Assembly (NCBI GenBank): GCA_041583135.1
Contig: JBFHGJ010000100.1
Coordinates: 1 to 21,444 of the forward strand
Source: JABSOG01 sp041583135
GTDB taxonomy: Bacteria > Pseudomonadota > Gammaproteobacteria > Enterobacterales > Alteromonadaceae
DNA: 21,444 nt
Direction: 5' to 3'
Shown here piece by piece: positions 14,918 to 21,444 of the stretch. Made by a program: the position numbers and the translations under genes. Each line of letters begins with the position of its first letter. Positions within the stretch are counted from its first letter, which is position 1. The notes under the pieces were generated by a model, which was not told the DNA's origin, did no database searches, and saw only the letters and a list, made by a program, of their open reading frames with translations.

Positions 14918-15727
14918 ATGTTTGCAAGAATAAAAAAAGACATTGAGAGTGTATTTGACCGCGATCCTGCGGCGCGTAACAGCTGGGAAGTGTTTTTTAA
15001 CTATCCTGGCTTACATGCGGTGTGGTTGCATCGTATCGGCCATAAGCTGTGGCGCAAGAACTATAAATTTATGGCGCGCTTTGTGTCAAACTTCTCGCGC
15101 TGGCTGACGGGCATTGAAATTCATCCCGGTGCGACCATTGGCGAGCGCTTTTTCATTGACCATGGGATGGGGGTGGTGATCGGTGAAACCGCCGAAATTG
15201 GTAACGATGTCACCATTTATCATGGCGTCACTTTAGGTGGCACCAGTTGGAATGCCGGTAAACGTCATCCCACGTTAGGTGATGGGGTAGTAGTTGGCGC
15301 CGGCGCCAAAATCCTAGGACCACTCAATATCGGCAGAAACGCCCGTGTCGGGTCAAACTCTGTTGTGGTAAAAGACGTACCAGAGGGGATGACGGTTGTT
15401 GGCATTCCCGCCCGTTTGGTGGTGCAAAAAGCCAGTGACGACAGTCAAAAGCAACGCGAACAGCTGGCAGCCAAACTGGGCTTTGATGCCTATGCGGTAT
15501 CGCCGGATAACCCTGATCCGGTTGCTGTTGCCATCGGTAAAATGCTTGATCACATTCATGTGATGGATAAAAAGCTGAATGAAGTGAGCCATGAAGTGTG
15601 CAAAATGGGTGGCGAATTGTGTGATGAAAAACTGCCAGGTATCGACGTGCCGGTTGAGGATTTTGTCAAAGCTGAAAAGCAAGCAGCCAAAGAGCGTAAG
15701 ATGGGCACCGAGCTGTCAGGATTGTAA
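14918..15727 (+). CDS. cysE: Serine O-acetyltransferase
   Basis: Makes O-acetylserine from serine and acetyl-CoA, the committed step of cysteine synthesis. The 269 residues have a short N-terminal helical part, then the left-handed beta-helix with hexapeptide repeats (about 65-170): IEIHPGATIGERFFIDHGMGVV (66-87, His82), IYHGVTLGGT (100-109) and VGIPARLV. After the helix come about 95 residues of charged, partly helical sequence ending TELSGL. This replaces the short Ile-ended tail with which E. coli CysE docks into CysK. It shares an operon with trmJ and lies directly upstream of the isc genes, which need cysteine for IscS. The ribosome site GAGG is good though slightly distant. Confidence 0.94.
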   Translation: MFARIKKDIESVFDRDPAARNSWEVFFNYPGLHAVWLHRIGHKLWRKNYKFMARFVSNFSRWLTGIEIHPGATIGERFFIDHGMGVVIGETAEIGNDVTIYHGVTLGGTSWNAGKRHPTLGDGVVVGAGAKILGPLNIGRNARVGSNSVVVKDVPEGMTVVGIPARLVVQKASDDSQKQREQLAAKLGFDAYAVSPDNPDPVAVAIGKMLDHIHVMDKKLNEVSHEVCKMGGELCDEKLPGIDVPVEDFVKAEKQAAKERKMGTELSGL

Positions 15728-15751
15728 TTGTTGACTAATTTAGTCAAGTAT
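15727..15751 (+). promoter_or_regulatory. Type 1 IscR binding site (distal)
   Basis: The core TTGACTAATTTAGTCAAGTAT is a near-perfect inverted repeat (GACT...AGTC). It fits the published E. coli type 1 IscR consensus at all but one of 25 positions by my alignment. It begins at the cysE stop codon. Confidence 0.8.
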
Positions 15752-15769
15752 TTTCTTGACCTTTGAACA

Positions 15770-15794
15770 ATACCCGAGTAATTTAGTCAGGTAT
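15770..15794 (+). promoter_or_regulatory. Type 1 IscR binding site (proximal)
   Basis: Starts ATACCCGAGTAATT and ends AGTCAGGTAT. It matches the type 1 IscR consensus at all but about one position, and both ATA/TAT ends are kept. It ends five bases before the predicted iscR -35, so bound IscR-[2Fe-2S] could block RNA polymerase. A third half-site (CTTGACTAAT, 15798-15807) overlaps the -35 itself. An alternative promoter, TTGACC (15756) with TAATTT (15779) at 17 bases, would lie inside this site. Confidence 0.85.
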
Positions 15795-15798
15795 GAGC

Positions 15799-15826
15799 TT
15801 GACTAATTGCCGAAAGCCGTTAAAAT
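15799..15826 (+). promoter_or_regulatory. Predicted sigma-70 promoter of the isc operon
   Basis: TTGACT (15799-15804) and TAAAAT (15821-15826) are 16 bases apart. The expected start at about 15833 gives a 20-nt leader to the iscR ATG. A 6-bp inverted repeat GCCGAA (15809-15814) / TTCGGC (15826-15831) spans the spacer and -10 and could be an extra operator. Confidence 0.7.
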
Positions 15827-15853
15827 TCGGCGCAAATTTTCAAAGGTTGCTTG

Positions 15854-16357
15854 ATGAGACTTACTTCTAAAGGCCGTTATGCGGTCACAGCCATTCTTGA
15901 CGTGGCACTACACGCCAAAGTCGGTCCGGTGCCACTGGCCGATATTTCAGAGCGTCAAGGCATTAGCCTGTCTTACCTCGAACAATTGTTTTCGCGCTTG
16001 CGCAAAAACGGTCTGGTACAAAGCATCAGAGGGCCAGGGGGCGGTTATTTATTGGGTGCTCAGGCCGATGCTATCTCAGTAGGCCAAATCATCAACGCCG
16101 TGAACGAATCTGTTGATGCCACTCGCTGTGGTGGTAGCGGTGGTTGTCAAGACGGTCAGCAATGTCTGACCCATAGCCTTTGGAAAGATTTAAGCGTGCG
16201 CATCGAAGACTTTTTAGATGGCATCACCATTGCTGAGTTGATGAACACACAAGACGTGCGCAACGTGTCACAAAATCAAGATGAGCTGCAACTGGCTTCA
16301 AGCAGCAATGCCAAAGGGGCGCGAGAAGGCGCCATCGAAGTAAACTGTCAGCTTTAA
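15854..16357 (+). CDS. iscR: Fe-S cluster assembly transcriptional regulator IscR
   Basis: Rrf2-family regulator of 167 residues. With its [2Fe-2S] cluster it represses the isc operon; without it, it acts at type 2 sites. The N-terminal winged helix begins MRLTSKGRYAVTAILDVA, with the recognition region SLSYLEQLFSRLRKNGLV (38-55) and wing GPGGGYLL (60-67). Cluster ligands Cys92, Cys98, Cys104 and His107 are at the same positions as in E. coli IscR. The start is ATG 15854, not the TTG just before it; AAAGG lies upstream. It is the first gene of the isc operon, 14 bases before iscS. Two type 1 sites and a half-site upstream show autoregulation. Confidence 0.97.
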   Translation: MRLTSKGRYAVTAILDVALHAKVGPVPLADISERQGISLSYLEQLFSRLRKNGLVQSIRGPGGGYLLGAQADAISVGQIINAVNESVDATRCGGSGGCQDGQQCLTHSLWKDLSVRIEDFLDGITIAELMNTQDVRNVSQNQDELQLASSSNAKGAREGAIEVNCQL

Positions 16358-16371
16358 TACTGGAGAGCTTA

Positions 16372-17586
16372 ATGAAATTACCGATTTACTTGGATTATTC
16401 TGCCACTACCCCGGTTGACCCGCGGGTCGCCGAAAAAATGATGGCCTGTTTGACAATGGATGGCAACTTCGGCAACCCGGCGTCGCGCTCTCACCGGTTT
16501 GGTTGGCAAGCCGAAGAAGCGGTTGATATTGCCCGTCATCAAATTGCCGAGCTGGTTAACTGCGATCCAAGAGAGATCATTTTCACCTCAGGTGCCACCG
16601 AGTCGGACAATCTGGCGATTAAAGGTGCTGCCAAGTTCTACAGCAAAAAAGGCAAGCACGTTATTACGGTAAAAACCGAGCACAAAGCGGTGCTGGATAC
16701 CTGCCGTGAACTGGAAAGACAAGGCTTTGAAGTCACCTATATGGACGTTGAGCCGAACGGCTTGTTGGATCTGAAAAAGCTGGAAGCTGCGATGCGTGAC
16801 GACACCGTATTGGTTAGCGTAATGCACGTCAACAACGAAATTGGTGTGGTACAGGACATTGCGACTATCGGTGAAATGTGCCGCGAGCGCAAAATCGTAT
16901 TTCATGTCGATGCCGCGCAAAGTGCCGGTAAAATTGCGATTGACCTATCGGCCCTCAAGGTTGATTTGATGTCGTTCTCTGGTCACAAGATTTATGGCCC
17001 TAAAGGTATTGGCGCCTTGTACGTGCGTCGTAAGCCACGCATTCGTTTAGAAGCGCAAATGCACGGCGGTGGTCATGAGCGTGGGATGCGCTCAGGTACG
17101 TTACCGACCCATCAGATCGTCGGCATGGGTGAAGCGTTCAGTTTGGCCAAAGAAGAATTTGAAGCAGACCAAGCGCGCATCACACAATTGCGCGACAGAC
17201 TGTGGAAAGGTCTGCAAGATGTTGAAGCCACCTGCTTAAACGGCGATGAAACCCACCGCGTGGCCAACATCACCAACATCAGCTTTAACTATGTAGAAGG
17301 CGAGTCGCTGATCATGGCGCTTAAAGACATTGCGGTATCGTCAGGTTCAGCCTGTACATCGGCGAGCTTAGAGCCAAGCTATGTGTTAAGAGCCTTAGGT
17401 CTTTCAGACGAACTGGCCCATAGCTCAATTCGTTTTTCTATCGGTAGATTTACCACCGAGCAAGACATTGATTTCACCATCGACTTGGTGAAAACCGCGA
17501 TTGAACGCCTACGTGAAATGTCACCTTTGTGGGAAATGTACAAAGATGGTGTTGATTTGAACTCGGTTGCGTGGGTCAGCCACTAG
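16372..17586 (+). CDS. iscS: Cysteine desulfurase IscS
   Basis: Pyridoxal-phosphate enzyme that takes sulfur from cysteine as a persulfide and hands it to IscU, and also to thio-tRNA and other pathways. It is 404 residues, equal to E. coli IscS with the same numbering. His104 is in KTEHK, Lys206 in FSGHKIYGPKG forms the Schiff base, and the active-loop Cys328 is in SSGSACTSASLEP. The N-terminal MKLPIYLDYSATTPVDPRV and the C-terminal tail used for IscU binding (SPLWEMYKDGVDLN) are kept. It has a strong GGAGAG ribosome site. It is followed by a 91-bp gap before iscU with only a weak hairpin (CGCTCA/TGAGTG, about 17591-17610). Confidence 0.98.
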   Translation: MKLPIYLDYSATTPVDPRVAEKMMACLTMDGNFGNPASRSHRFGWQAEEAVDIARHQIAELVNCDPREIIFTSGATESDNLAIKGAAKFYSKKGKHVITVKTEHKAVLDTCRELERQGFEVTYMDVEPNGLLDLKKLEAAMRDDTVLVSVMHVNNEIGVVQDIATIGEMCRERKIVFHVDAAQSAGKIAIDLSALKVDLMSFSGHKIYGPKGIGALYVRRKPRIRLEAQMHGGGHERGMRSGTLPTHQIVGMGEAFSLAKEEFEADQARITQLRDRLWKGLQDVEATCLNGDETHRVANITNISFNYVEGESLIMALKDIAVSSGSACTSASLEPSYVLRALGLSDELAHSSIRFSIGRFTTEQDIDFTIDLVKTAIERLREMSPLWEMYKDGVDLNSVAWVSH

Positions 17587-17677
17587 TTTTCGCTCAAAAT
17601 GGCCTGAGTGTCCAAGCTCAATAAGACCCTAGGCGAAATGAGATATAGATAAAGAAATTAAAGGTTAAGGTAAAGTC

Positions 17678-18055
17678 ATGGCATATAGTGAAAAAGTTAT
17701 CGACCATTACGAAAATCCACGTAATGTCGGTTCATTTGACAAGAACGATCCTAACGTAGCAACCGGTATGGTTGGCGCGCCAGCTTGTGGTGACGTCATG
17801 AAACTGCAACTTAAAATCAGCGACGAAGGCGTGATTGAAGATGCAAAATTCAAGACCTACGGCTGCGGTAGCGCTATTGCGTCATCTTCATTGGTGACCG
17901 AATGGGTTAAAGGTAAAACCATCGAACAGGCCGGTGAGATCTCAAACACCGCCATTGCAGAAGAACTGGCCTTGCCACCAGTTAAAATTCACTGCTCGAT
18001 TTTGGCAGAAGATGCCATCAAAGCAGCAATTGAAGACTACAAGAGCAAGCGCTAA
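17678..18055 (+). CDS. iscU: Fe-S cluster scaffold protein IscU
   Basis: Scaffold on which [2Fe-2S] and then [4Fe-4S] clusters are built. It has 125 residues (E. coli 128). Ligands Cys37, Asp39 (ACGDV), Cys63 (GCGSAIASS), His105 and Cys106 (IHCSILAEDA) are present. The HscA recognition motif LPPVK is at 99-103. AAGGT lies well placed before the ATG. The stop TAA shares its last base with the iscA start, so the two genes are translationally coupled. Confidence 0.98.
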   Translation: MAYSEKVIDHYENPRNVGSFDKNDPNVATGMVGAPACGDVMKLQLKISDEGVIEDAKFKTYGCGSAIASSSLVTEWVKGKTIEQAGEISNTAIAEELALPPVKIHCSILAEDAIKAAIEDYKSKR

Positions 18056-18378
18056 TGGCAATTACCATGACAGAAGCGGCAGCCGACCGCGTTAGAGCCT
18101 TTATGGACAACCGAGGCAAAGGTATTGGCCTAAGAGTTGGTATAAAGACCACCGGCTGTTCGGGTTTGGCTTATGTCTTGGAATTTGTTGATGAACTCAA
18201 CGAAGATGACGAAACCTTTGAAGTGGATGGCGTCACCCTAGTGGTGGATGCCAAAAGCTTGGTGTATATTGACGGAACCGAACTGGACTTTCAAAAAGAA
18301 GGTCTTAATGAAGGCTTTAAATTCAACAACCCCAACGTCAAAGGCGAGTGTGGTTGTGGTGAGAGCTTTACCGTTTAA
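18055..18378 (+). CDS. iscA: Fe-S cluster carrier IscA
   Basis: A-type carrier of Fe-S clusters or iron. It has 107 residues, equal to E. coli IscA. The three conserved cysteines are Cys35 (GCSGLAY) and Cys99/Cys101 (GECGCGESF). It starts within the iscU stop (TAATG). It is followed by a 44-bp gap containing a strong hairpin before hscB. Confidence 0.97.
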   Translation: MAITMTEAAADRVRAFMDNRGKGIGLRVGIKTTGCSGLAYVLEFVDELNEDDETFEVDGVTLVVDAKSLVYIDGTELDFQKEGLNEGFKFNNPNVKGECGCGESFTV

Positions 18379-18392
18379 TTCGATATACAAGG

Positions 18393-18411
18393 CGCGGCCA
18401 CAACGGCCGCG
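18393..18411 (+). other. GC-only hairpin between iscA and hscB
   Basis: CGCGGCC (18393-18399) and GGCCGCG (18405-18411) form a perfect 7-bp G/C stem with loop ACAAC, ending eleven bases before the hscB ATG. There is no T-run (ATTTGCC follows). It sits where a Shine-Dalgarno sequence should be, so it could lower hscB translation or protect upstream mRNA. Confidence 0.6.
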
Positions 18412-18422
18412 ATTTGCCAGCC

Positions 18423-18950
18423 ATGAACTATTTTGAATTGTTTCACCTGCCGTTTGATTTTGATGTCAAAACGGCTTTGCTGACCGACACCTACCGGGAA
18501 TTGCAAAGAGCCGTTCATCCGGATAAATTTGCCCATGCATCAGAGCACGAACAATTGTTGGCAGTACAAAAGTCTGCCCAGGTCAACGATGCGTATGAGA
18601 CCTTAAAAGATCCGTTAAGACGTGCCGAGTACATGCTTGCCGAGCAGGATATCGACATTCAAATAGAACAAAAAACCTTGCAAGACCCCGCCTTTTTAAT
18701 GCAGCAAATGGAATATCGCGAGCAGCTTGAAGACATTGCCGCGATGAGTGATGACGACAAAGAGCAGGCCATTGAAGACTTTGAAGCGCAACTTAAAGAG
18801 CTCACCCAAGCGCTTTATGCCGAATTGGCGCCTAAGCTGGTGAGCAGCTGCAAAGTTACCTTAGAAAGTGCCGCCGTGTGCGTCAGAAAGCTCAAATTCA
18901 TGCGAAAGCTGCGAGATGAACTTAACCGACTAGAAGAAGCCCTACATTAA
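18423..18950 (+). CDS. hscB: Co-chaperone HscB (J-domain)
   Basis: J-protein that brings IscU to HscA and stimulates its ATPase. It has 175 residues (E. coli 171). The J-domain has MNYFELFHLP at the start, HPDKFA with the His-Pro-Asp triad at 32-34, and NDAYETLKDPLRRAEYML. The C-terminal three-helix bundle for IscU binding (about 90-175) ends LRDELNRLEEALH. The frame is open from TTG 18414, but ATG 18423 fits the family. No clear Shine-Dalgarno is visible, and the hairpin just upstream may matter for this. It is two bases before hscA. Confidence 0.95.
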   Translation: MNYFELFHLPFDFDVKTALLTDTYRELQRAVHPDKFAHASEHEQLLAVQKSAQVNDAYETLKDPLRRAEYMLAEQDIDIQIEQKTLQDPAFLMQQMEYREQLEDIAAMSDDDKEQAIEDFEAQLKELTQALYAELAPKLVSSCKVTLESAAVCVRKLKFMRKLRDELNRLEEALH

Positions 18951-18952
18951 TC

Positions 18953-20812
18953 ATGTCACTACTGCAAATAGCTGAACCGGGCCAAAGCGCCGTTCCCCAC
19001 CAACATAAACTGGCCGCTGGTATCGACCTTGGTACCACCAACTCATTGGTTGCCACCGTCAGAAGCGGACAAGCCAAAACCTTAAAAGACACCCACAATC
19101 AAGACGTGGTGCCATCTGTGGTGCGCTACACCGAGCGCTGTATTGTGGTTGGTGCCGATGCCGCAGCTTTGGCTGCAACCGACCCTCACAACACCATTGT
19201 TTCAGCTAAGCGCTTTATGGGCCGTTCTCTGGCCGACATTCAGGCCAACTGTGGCGATTTACCATATCGCTTTAAAGAAGTTGAAAACACGGTTGAACTG
19301 CAAACTGTTGCCGGTAACGTCAGCCCGGTGCAAGTATCCAGTGAAATTTTAAAAGTGTTGAGCCAACGTGCGGTTGACACATTGGGTGATGACTTAAAAG
19401 GTGTGGTGATCACCGTTCCTGCTTACTTTGACGATGCCCAGCGCCAAGACACCAAAGATGCCGCTTCGATTGCGGGGCTTAATGTGTTGCGTTTGCTTAA
19501 CGAACCTACTGCTGCTGCCATCGCTTATGGCTTAGACAGCCAAGAGCAGGGCACTATTGCGGTGTACGACTTAGGTGGCGGTACCTTTGATATCTCTATT
19601 TTACACCTTAACAAAGGGGTGTTTGAGGTGCTGGCAACCGGTGGTGACTCCGCTTTGGGTGGCGATGATTTTGACAACCTTTTGGTCAATCACTTTAAAG
19701 CCGAAGTTAACCTTGAAAAGCTTAACGACAGGCAAAACCGCCGTTTTCGCGAAATCGCCCGTAGCGTAAAAGAAGGGCTGAGCGACAACGACAGCGTTGA
19801 ATACACCTTGCCGCTTGAGAGTGTTGACCATCACGGTAGTATCACCAAGGCTGAATTCGAGCAACTGATCGCGCCTTTGGTGAAACAAACCATTAGGGCC
19901 TGTAAGCGCGCGTTAAAAGACGCCGAGATTGAAAAAGAAGACATCACCCAAGTGATTATGGTGGGTGGCTCAACCCGTGTGCCTAAGGTGCGCGCCGAGG
20001 TAAATGACTTTTTTGGCCGTGAAGCGCTAACCTCTATCGACCCTGATAAAGTGGTCGCCCTTGGCGCCGCCATTCAAGCCGACATTTTGGTGGGTAATAA
20101 GCCAGAGAGCGAAATGCTGCTGCTTGATGTTATTCCACTGTCTTTGGGCTTAGAGACCATGGGCGGCTTGGTAGAGAAGGTTATCCCACGCAATACCACC
20201 ATTCCGGTAGCCAGAGCGCAAGAGTTTACTACCTTCAAAGATGGTCAAACGGCGATGATGATCCACGTATTGCAAGGTGAGCGCGAGTTGGTTGACGATT
20301 GCAGAAGCCTAGCGAAGTTTACGTTAACCAACATTCCGCCGATGGCCGCAGGTGCCGCGCACATTCGCGTGACCTTTCAAGTGGATGCCGACGGCTTGTT
20401 GAGCGTATCGGCGATGGAAAAATCCACCGGTGTGCAGGCGAAGATCCAAGTTAAGCCATCTTTTGGCTTAAAAGACGAGCAAATTGCCGAAATGATTAAA
20501 TCGTCCATGGCCCATGGCAAAGAAGATATTCAAGCGCGGATGTTAAAAGAGCAGCAAGTTGAGGCTGACCGCGTTATTGAAGCCATTACCAGTGCCATGC
20601 AACACGACGGCGATGAGCTGTTGAGCGCGCAAGAGCAGCAGCACATTATCAGCGCCATAGAAGCCTTGATAGTGGCCCGTAATGGCGATGACAAAGATGC
20701 CATCGAAGCGAAAATAAAAGCCGTAGACGATGCGACGCAAACGTTCGCCAACCGCCGAATGGACAAATCCATTCACGCAGCGCTATCAGGCAAAAGCGTA
20801 AGCGAGCTTTAA
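18953..20812 (+). CDS. hscA: Hsp70-type chaperone HscA
   Basis: Specialised Hsp70 that, with HscB, binds the LPPVK loop of IscU and promotes cluster transfer. It has 619 residues (E. coli 616). The nucleotide-binding domain has GIDLGTTNS (23-31), DLGGGTFD (about 206) and VGGSTRVPK (about 337). The substrate-binding domain starts near LLLDVIPLSLGLETMGG and ends with a helical lid and tail SIHAALSGKSVSEL. It has an N-terminal extension before the ATPase, as HscA has, and lacks the EEVD-like tail of DnaK. It starts two bases after hscB. Unusually, 303 bp separate its stop from fdx. Confidence 0.97.
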   Translation: MSLLQIAEPGQSAVPHQHKLAAGIDLGTTNSLVATVRSGQAKTLKDTHNQDVVPSVVRYTERCIVVGADAAALAATDPHNTIVSAKRFMGRSLADIQANCGDLPYRFKEVENTVELQTVAGNVSPVQVSSEILKVLSQRAVDTLGDDLKGVVITVPAYFDDAQRQDTKDAASIAGLNVLRLLNEPTAAAIAYGLDSQEQGTIAVYDLGGGTFDISILHLNKGVFEVLATGGDSALGGDDFDNLLVNHFKAEVNLEKLNDRQNRRFREIARSVKEGLSDNDSVEYTLPLESVDHHGSITKAEFEQLIAPLVKQTIRACKRALKDAEIEKEDITQVIMVGGSTRVPKVRAEVNDFFGREALTSIDPDKVVALGAAIQADILVGNKPESEMLLLDVIPLSLGLETMGGLVEKVIPRNTTIPVARAQEFTTFKDGQTAMMIHVLQGERELVDDCRSLAKFTLTNIPPMAAGAAHIRVTFQVDADGLLSVSAMEKSTGVQAKIQVKPSFGLKDEQIAEMIKSSMAHGKEDIQARMLKEQQVEADRVIEAITSAMQHDGDELLSAQEQQHIISAIEALIVARNGDDKDAIEAKIKAVDDATQTFANRRMDKSIHAALSGKSVSEL

Positions 20813-20882
20813 TATAGTTGGTGCGCAGCACACCCTAGAACCAAAACGCAGGGGATACTGTGCACACTCCTGAACTGCATTA

Positions 20883-20945
20883 TTTGTAGACATGCGGATT
20901 TATCCACGACACCATTTGGTCGAGATTAAAACCTCAAGCTACAAA
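20883..20945. repeat. Cloverleaf-like inverted repeat element (degenerate)
   Basis: Outer arms TTTGTAG (20883-20889) and CTACAAA (20939-20945) enclose GGATTTATCC (20896-20905) and a decayed second hairpin, GAGATT and AACCTC (about 20922-20935). The 63-bp layout resembles small palindromic repeats scattered in gammaproteobacterial genomes. Only one copy is in this window, so its repeat nature is inferred. Confidence 0.45.
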
Positions 20946-20999
20946 GGCAATTCATGCAGGTCGAGGGCACCATAAGAAAACATCAATAGGTTGGTTGTT

Positions 21000-21016
21000 G
21001 TTGGGCAACGCCCAAC
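21000..21016. repeat. Perfect palindrome GTTGGGC/GCCCAAC
   Basis: Two 7-base arms around AAC, 99 bases before fdx. No T-run follows, so it is not a normal terminator. The arms look like integron GTTRRRY/RYYYAAC core sites, but their order is reversed and there is no cassette. More likely it is part of an interspersed palindromic repeat or a structure protecting the mRNA. Confidence 0.5.
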
Positions 21017-21115
21017 GAATGTAGCCGGACAGCCTCAAAGCGCTTTGCAATGCGCATATTGATGTACGATACAAGATTAAACCAGATAAACCAAATTCAT
21101 ATAGCAGGTCATACG

Positions 21116-21444
21116 ATGCCACAAATCATCTTTCTTCCAAACCAAGAACACTGCCCGGACGGTGCCGTATTAGAAGCCGACAAAGGCGAAAGCATTTTAG
21201 ACGTTGCCCTACGCAACGACATCATCATCGAGCACGCCTGTGAGAAGTCCTGCGCCTGCACCACCTGTCACGTCATCGTCAGAGAAGGCTTTGACAGCCT
21301 AGATGAGTCTGACGAGCTGGAAGACGACATGCTAGACAAAGCCTGGGGTCTTGAGCCTGAATCTCGCCTAGGTTGCCAAGCCATCGTCGCCGACGAAGAC
21401 TTGGTGGTTGAGATACCAAGGTATACGGTGAATCAGGTGAGTGA
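21116..21444 (+). CDS. fdx: ISC [2Fe-2S] ferredoxin (cut by window end)
   Basis: Adrenodoxin-type ferredoxin that supplies electrons for cluster assembly on IscU. There are 109 complete codons to the window edge with no stop; E. coli Fdx has 111 residues, so only the last few are missing. Cluster ligands Cys42, Cys48, Cys51 (ACEKSCACTTC) and Cys87 (RLGCQA) are intact, and DKAWGLEPESRL and DLVVEIPRYT match E. coli nearly word for word. The ATG has an AGGT site seven bases upstream. It lies 303 bp after hscA rather than adjacent, so it may have its own promoter or be processed separately. iscX, if present, is outside the window. Confidence 0.95.
   Translation, partial: MPQIIFLPNQEHCPDGAVLEADKGESILDVALRNDIIIEHACEKSCACTTCHVIVREGFDSLDESDELEDDMLDKAWGLEPESRLGCQAIVADEDLVVEIPRYTVNQVS

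Larger units (their letters stand above)
20813..21115 (+). other. 303-bp palindrome-rich spacer between hscA and fdx
   Basis: No credible gene is visible. The longest noted plus frame (20892-20975, 27 codons, Arg-rich) has no ribosome site. The spacer contains TGTGCACA (20859-20866) flanked by CAGG/CCTG, a three-hairpin element (20883-20945) and a perfect 7-bp palindrome (21000-21016). A weak promoter for fdx is possible: TTGCAA (21045-21050), 17 bases, GATACA (21068-21073). In E. coli hscA and fdx are practically contiguous, so this looks like an insertion of intergenic repeat DNA. Confidence 0.6.

Noticed and set aside
20892..20975. 27-codon Arg-rich frame in the hscA-fdx gap
   Set aside because: No ribosome site; it lies over the inverted-repeat element, so it is probably chance.
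21000..21030. Integron attC-like core sites (GTTGGGC / GCCCAAC)
   Set aside because: The two cores are in reversed order, three bases apart, and there is no second core, cassette or integrase nearby.

Overview
The window looks like chromosome of a marine-type gammaproteobacterium, most likely of the Alteromonadales (Shewanella/Colwellia/Thalassotalea-like). The reasons are E. coli-like SuhB, PykA, IscS, IscU, IscA and ferredoxin, the suhB<>trmJ divergence, a cysE gene between trmJ and iscR, and a GlyGly-CTERM exported protein. Assignment below order level is not possible from this sequence alone. Base composition is mid-range and even, with no obvious foreign island, phage, CRISPR array, rRNA or tRNA gene.

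Layout. (1) 1-217: 3' region with a bidirectional hairpin terminator (54-87). (2) 217-1131 (-): a DMT/EamA permease, divergent from (3) 1387-4116 (+): a large exported choice-of-anchor-B/Calx-beta/GlyGly-CTERM protein, followed by a strong hairpin. (4) 4259-10353 (+): prolyl-tRNA synthetase of the short archaeal/eukaryal type, an M14 cytosolic carboxypeptidase, a zinc-ribbon membrane protein, a YeaC/DUF1315 protein and a 927-residue DUF349 protein, closed by a clear intrinsic terminator. (5) 10485-11921 (-): pyruvate kinase PykA, divergent across 340 bp from (6) msrB and an overlapping small membrane-protein gene (12262-13060, +), which converge on (7) suhB (13105-13908, -). (8) 14200 to the end (+): trmJ-cysE, then the iron-sulfur assembly operon iscR-iscS-iscU-iscA-hscB-hscA-fdx, with fdx cut by the window edge.

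How the genes work together. The right half is an Fe-S supply module. CysE starts cysteine synthesis. IscS takes sulfur from cysteine, IscU is the scaffold, HscB/HscA release the cluster, IscA is a carrier, Fdx gives electrons, and IscR (a [2Fe-2S] protein) represses the operon through type 1 sites visible upstream. SuhB and TrmJ sit next to isc as in E. coli. MsrB repairs oxidised methionine, which fits the redox theme only loosely.

I found no convincing new defence, mobile or biosynthetic system. The signals most worth checking are: a suhB leader with a near-consensus promoter, a hairpin at the predicted transcript start and a boxA-like sequence beside the Shine-Dalgarno; a 303-bp palindrome-rich spacer separating fdx from hscA; the archaeal-type ProRS; a GC-only hairpin just before hscB; the doubled IscR sites plus an extra palindrome on the iscR -10; and two uncharacterised small membrane proteins.
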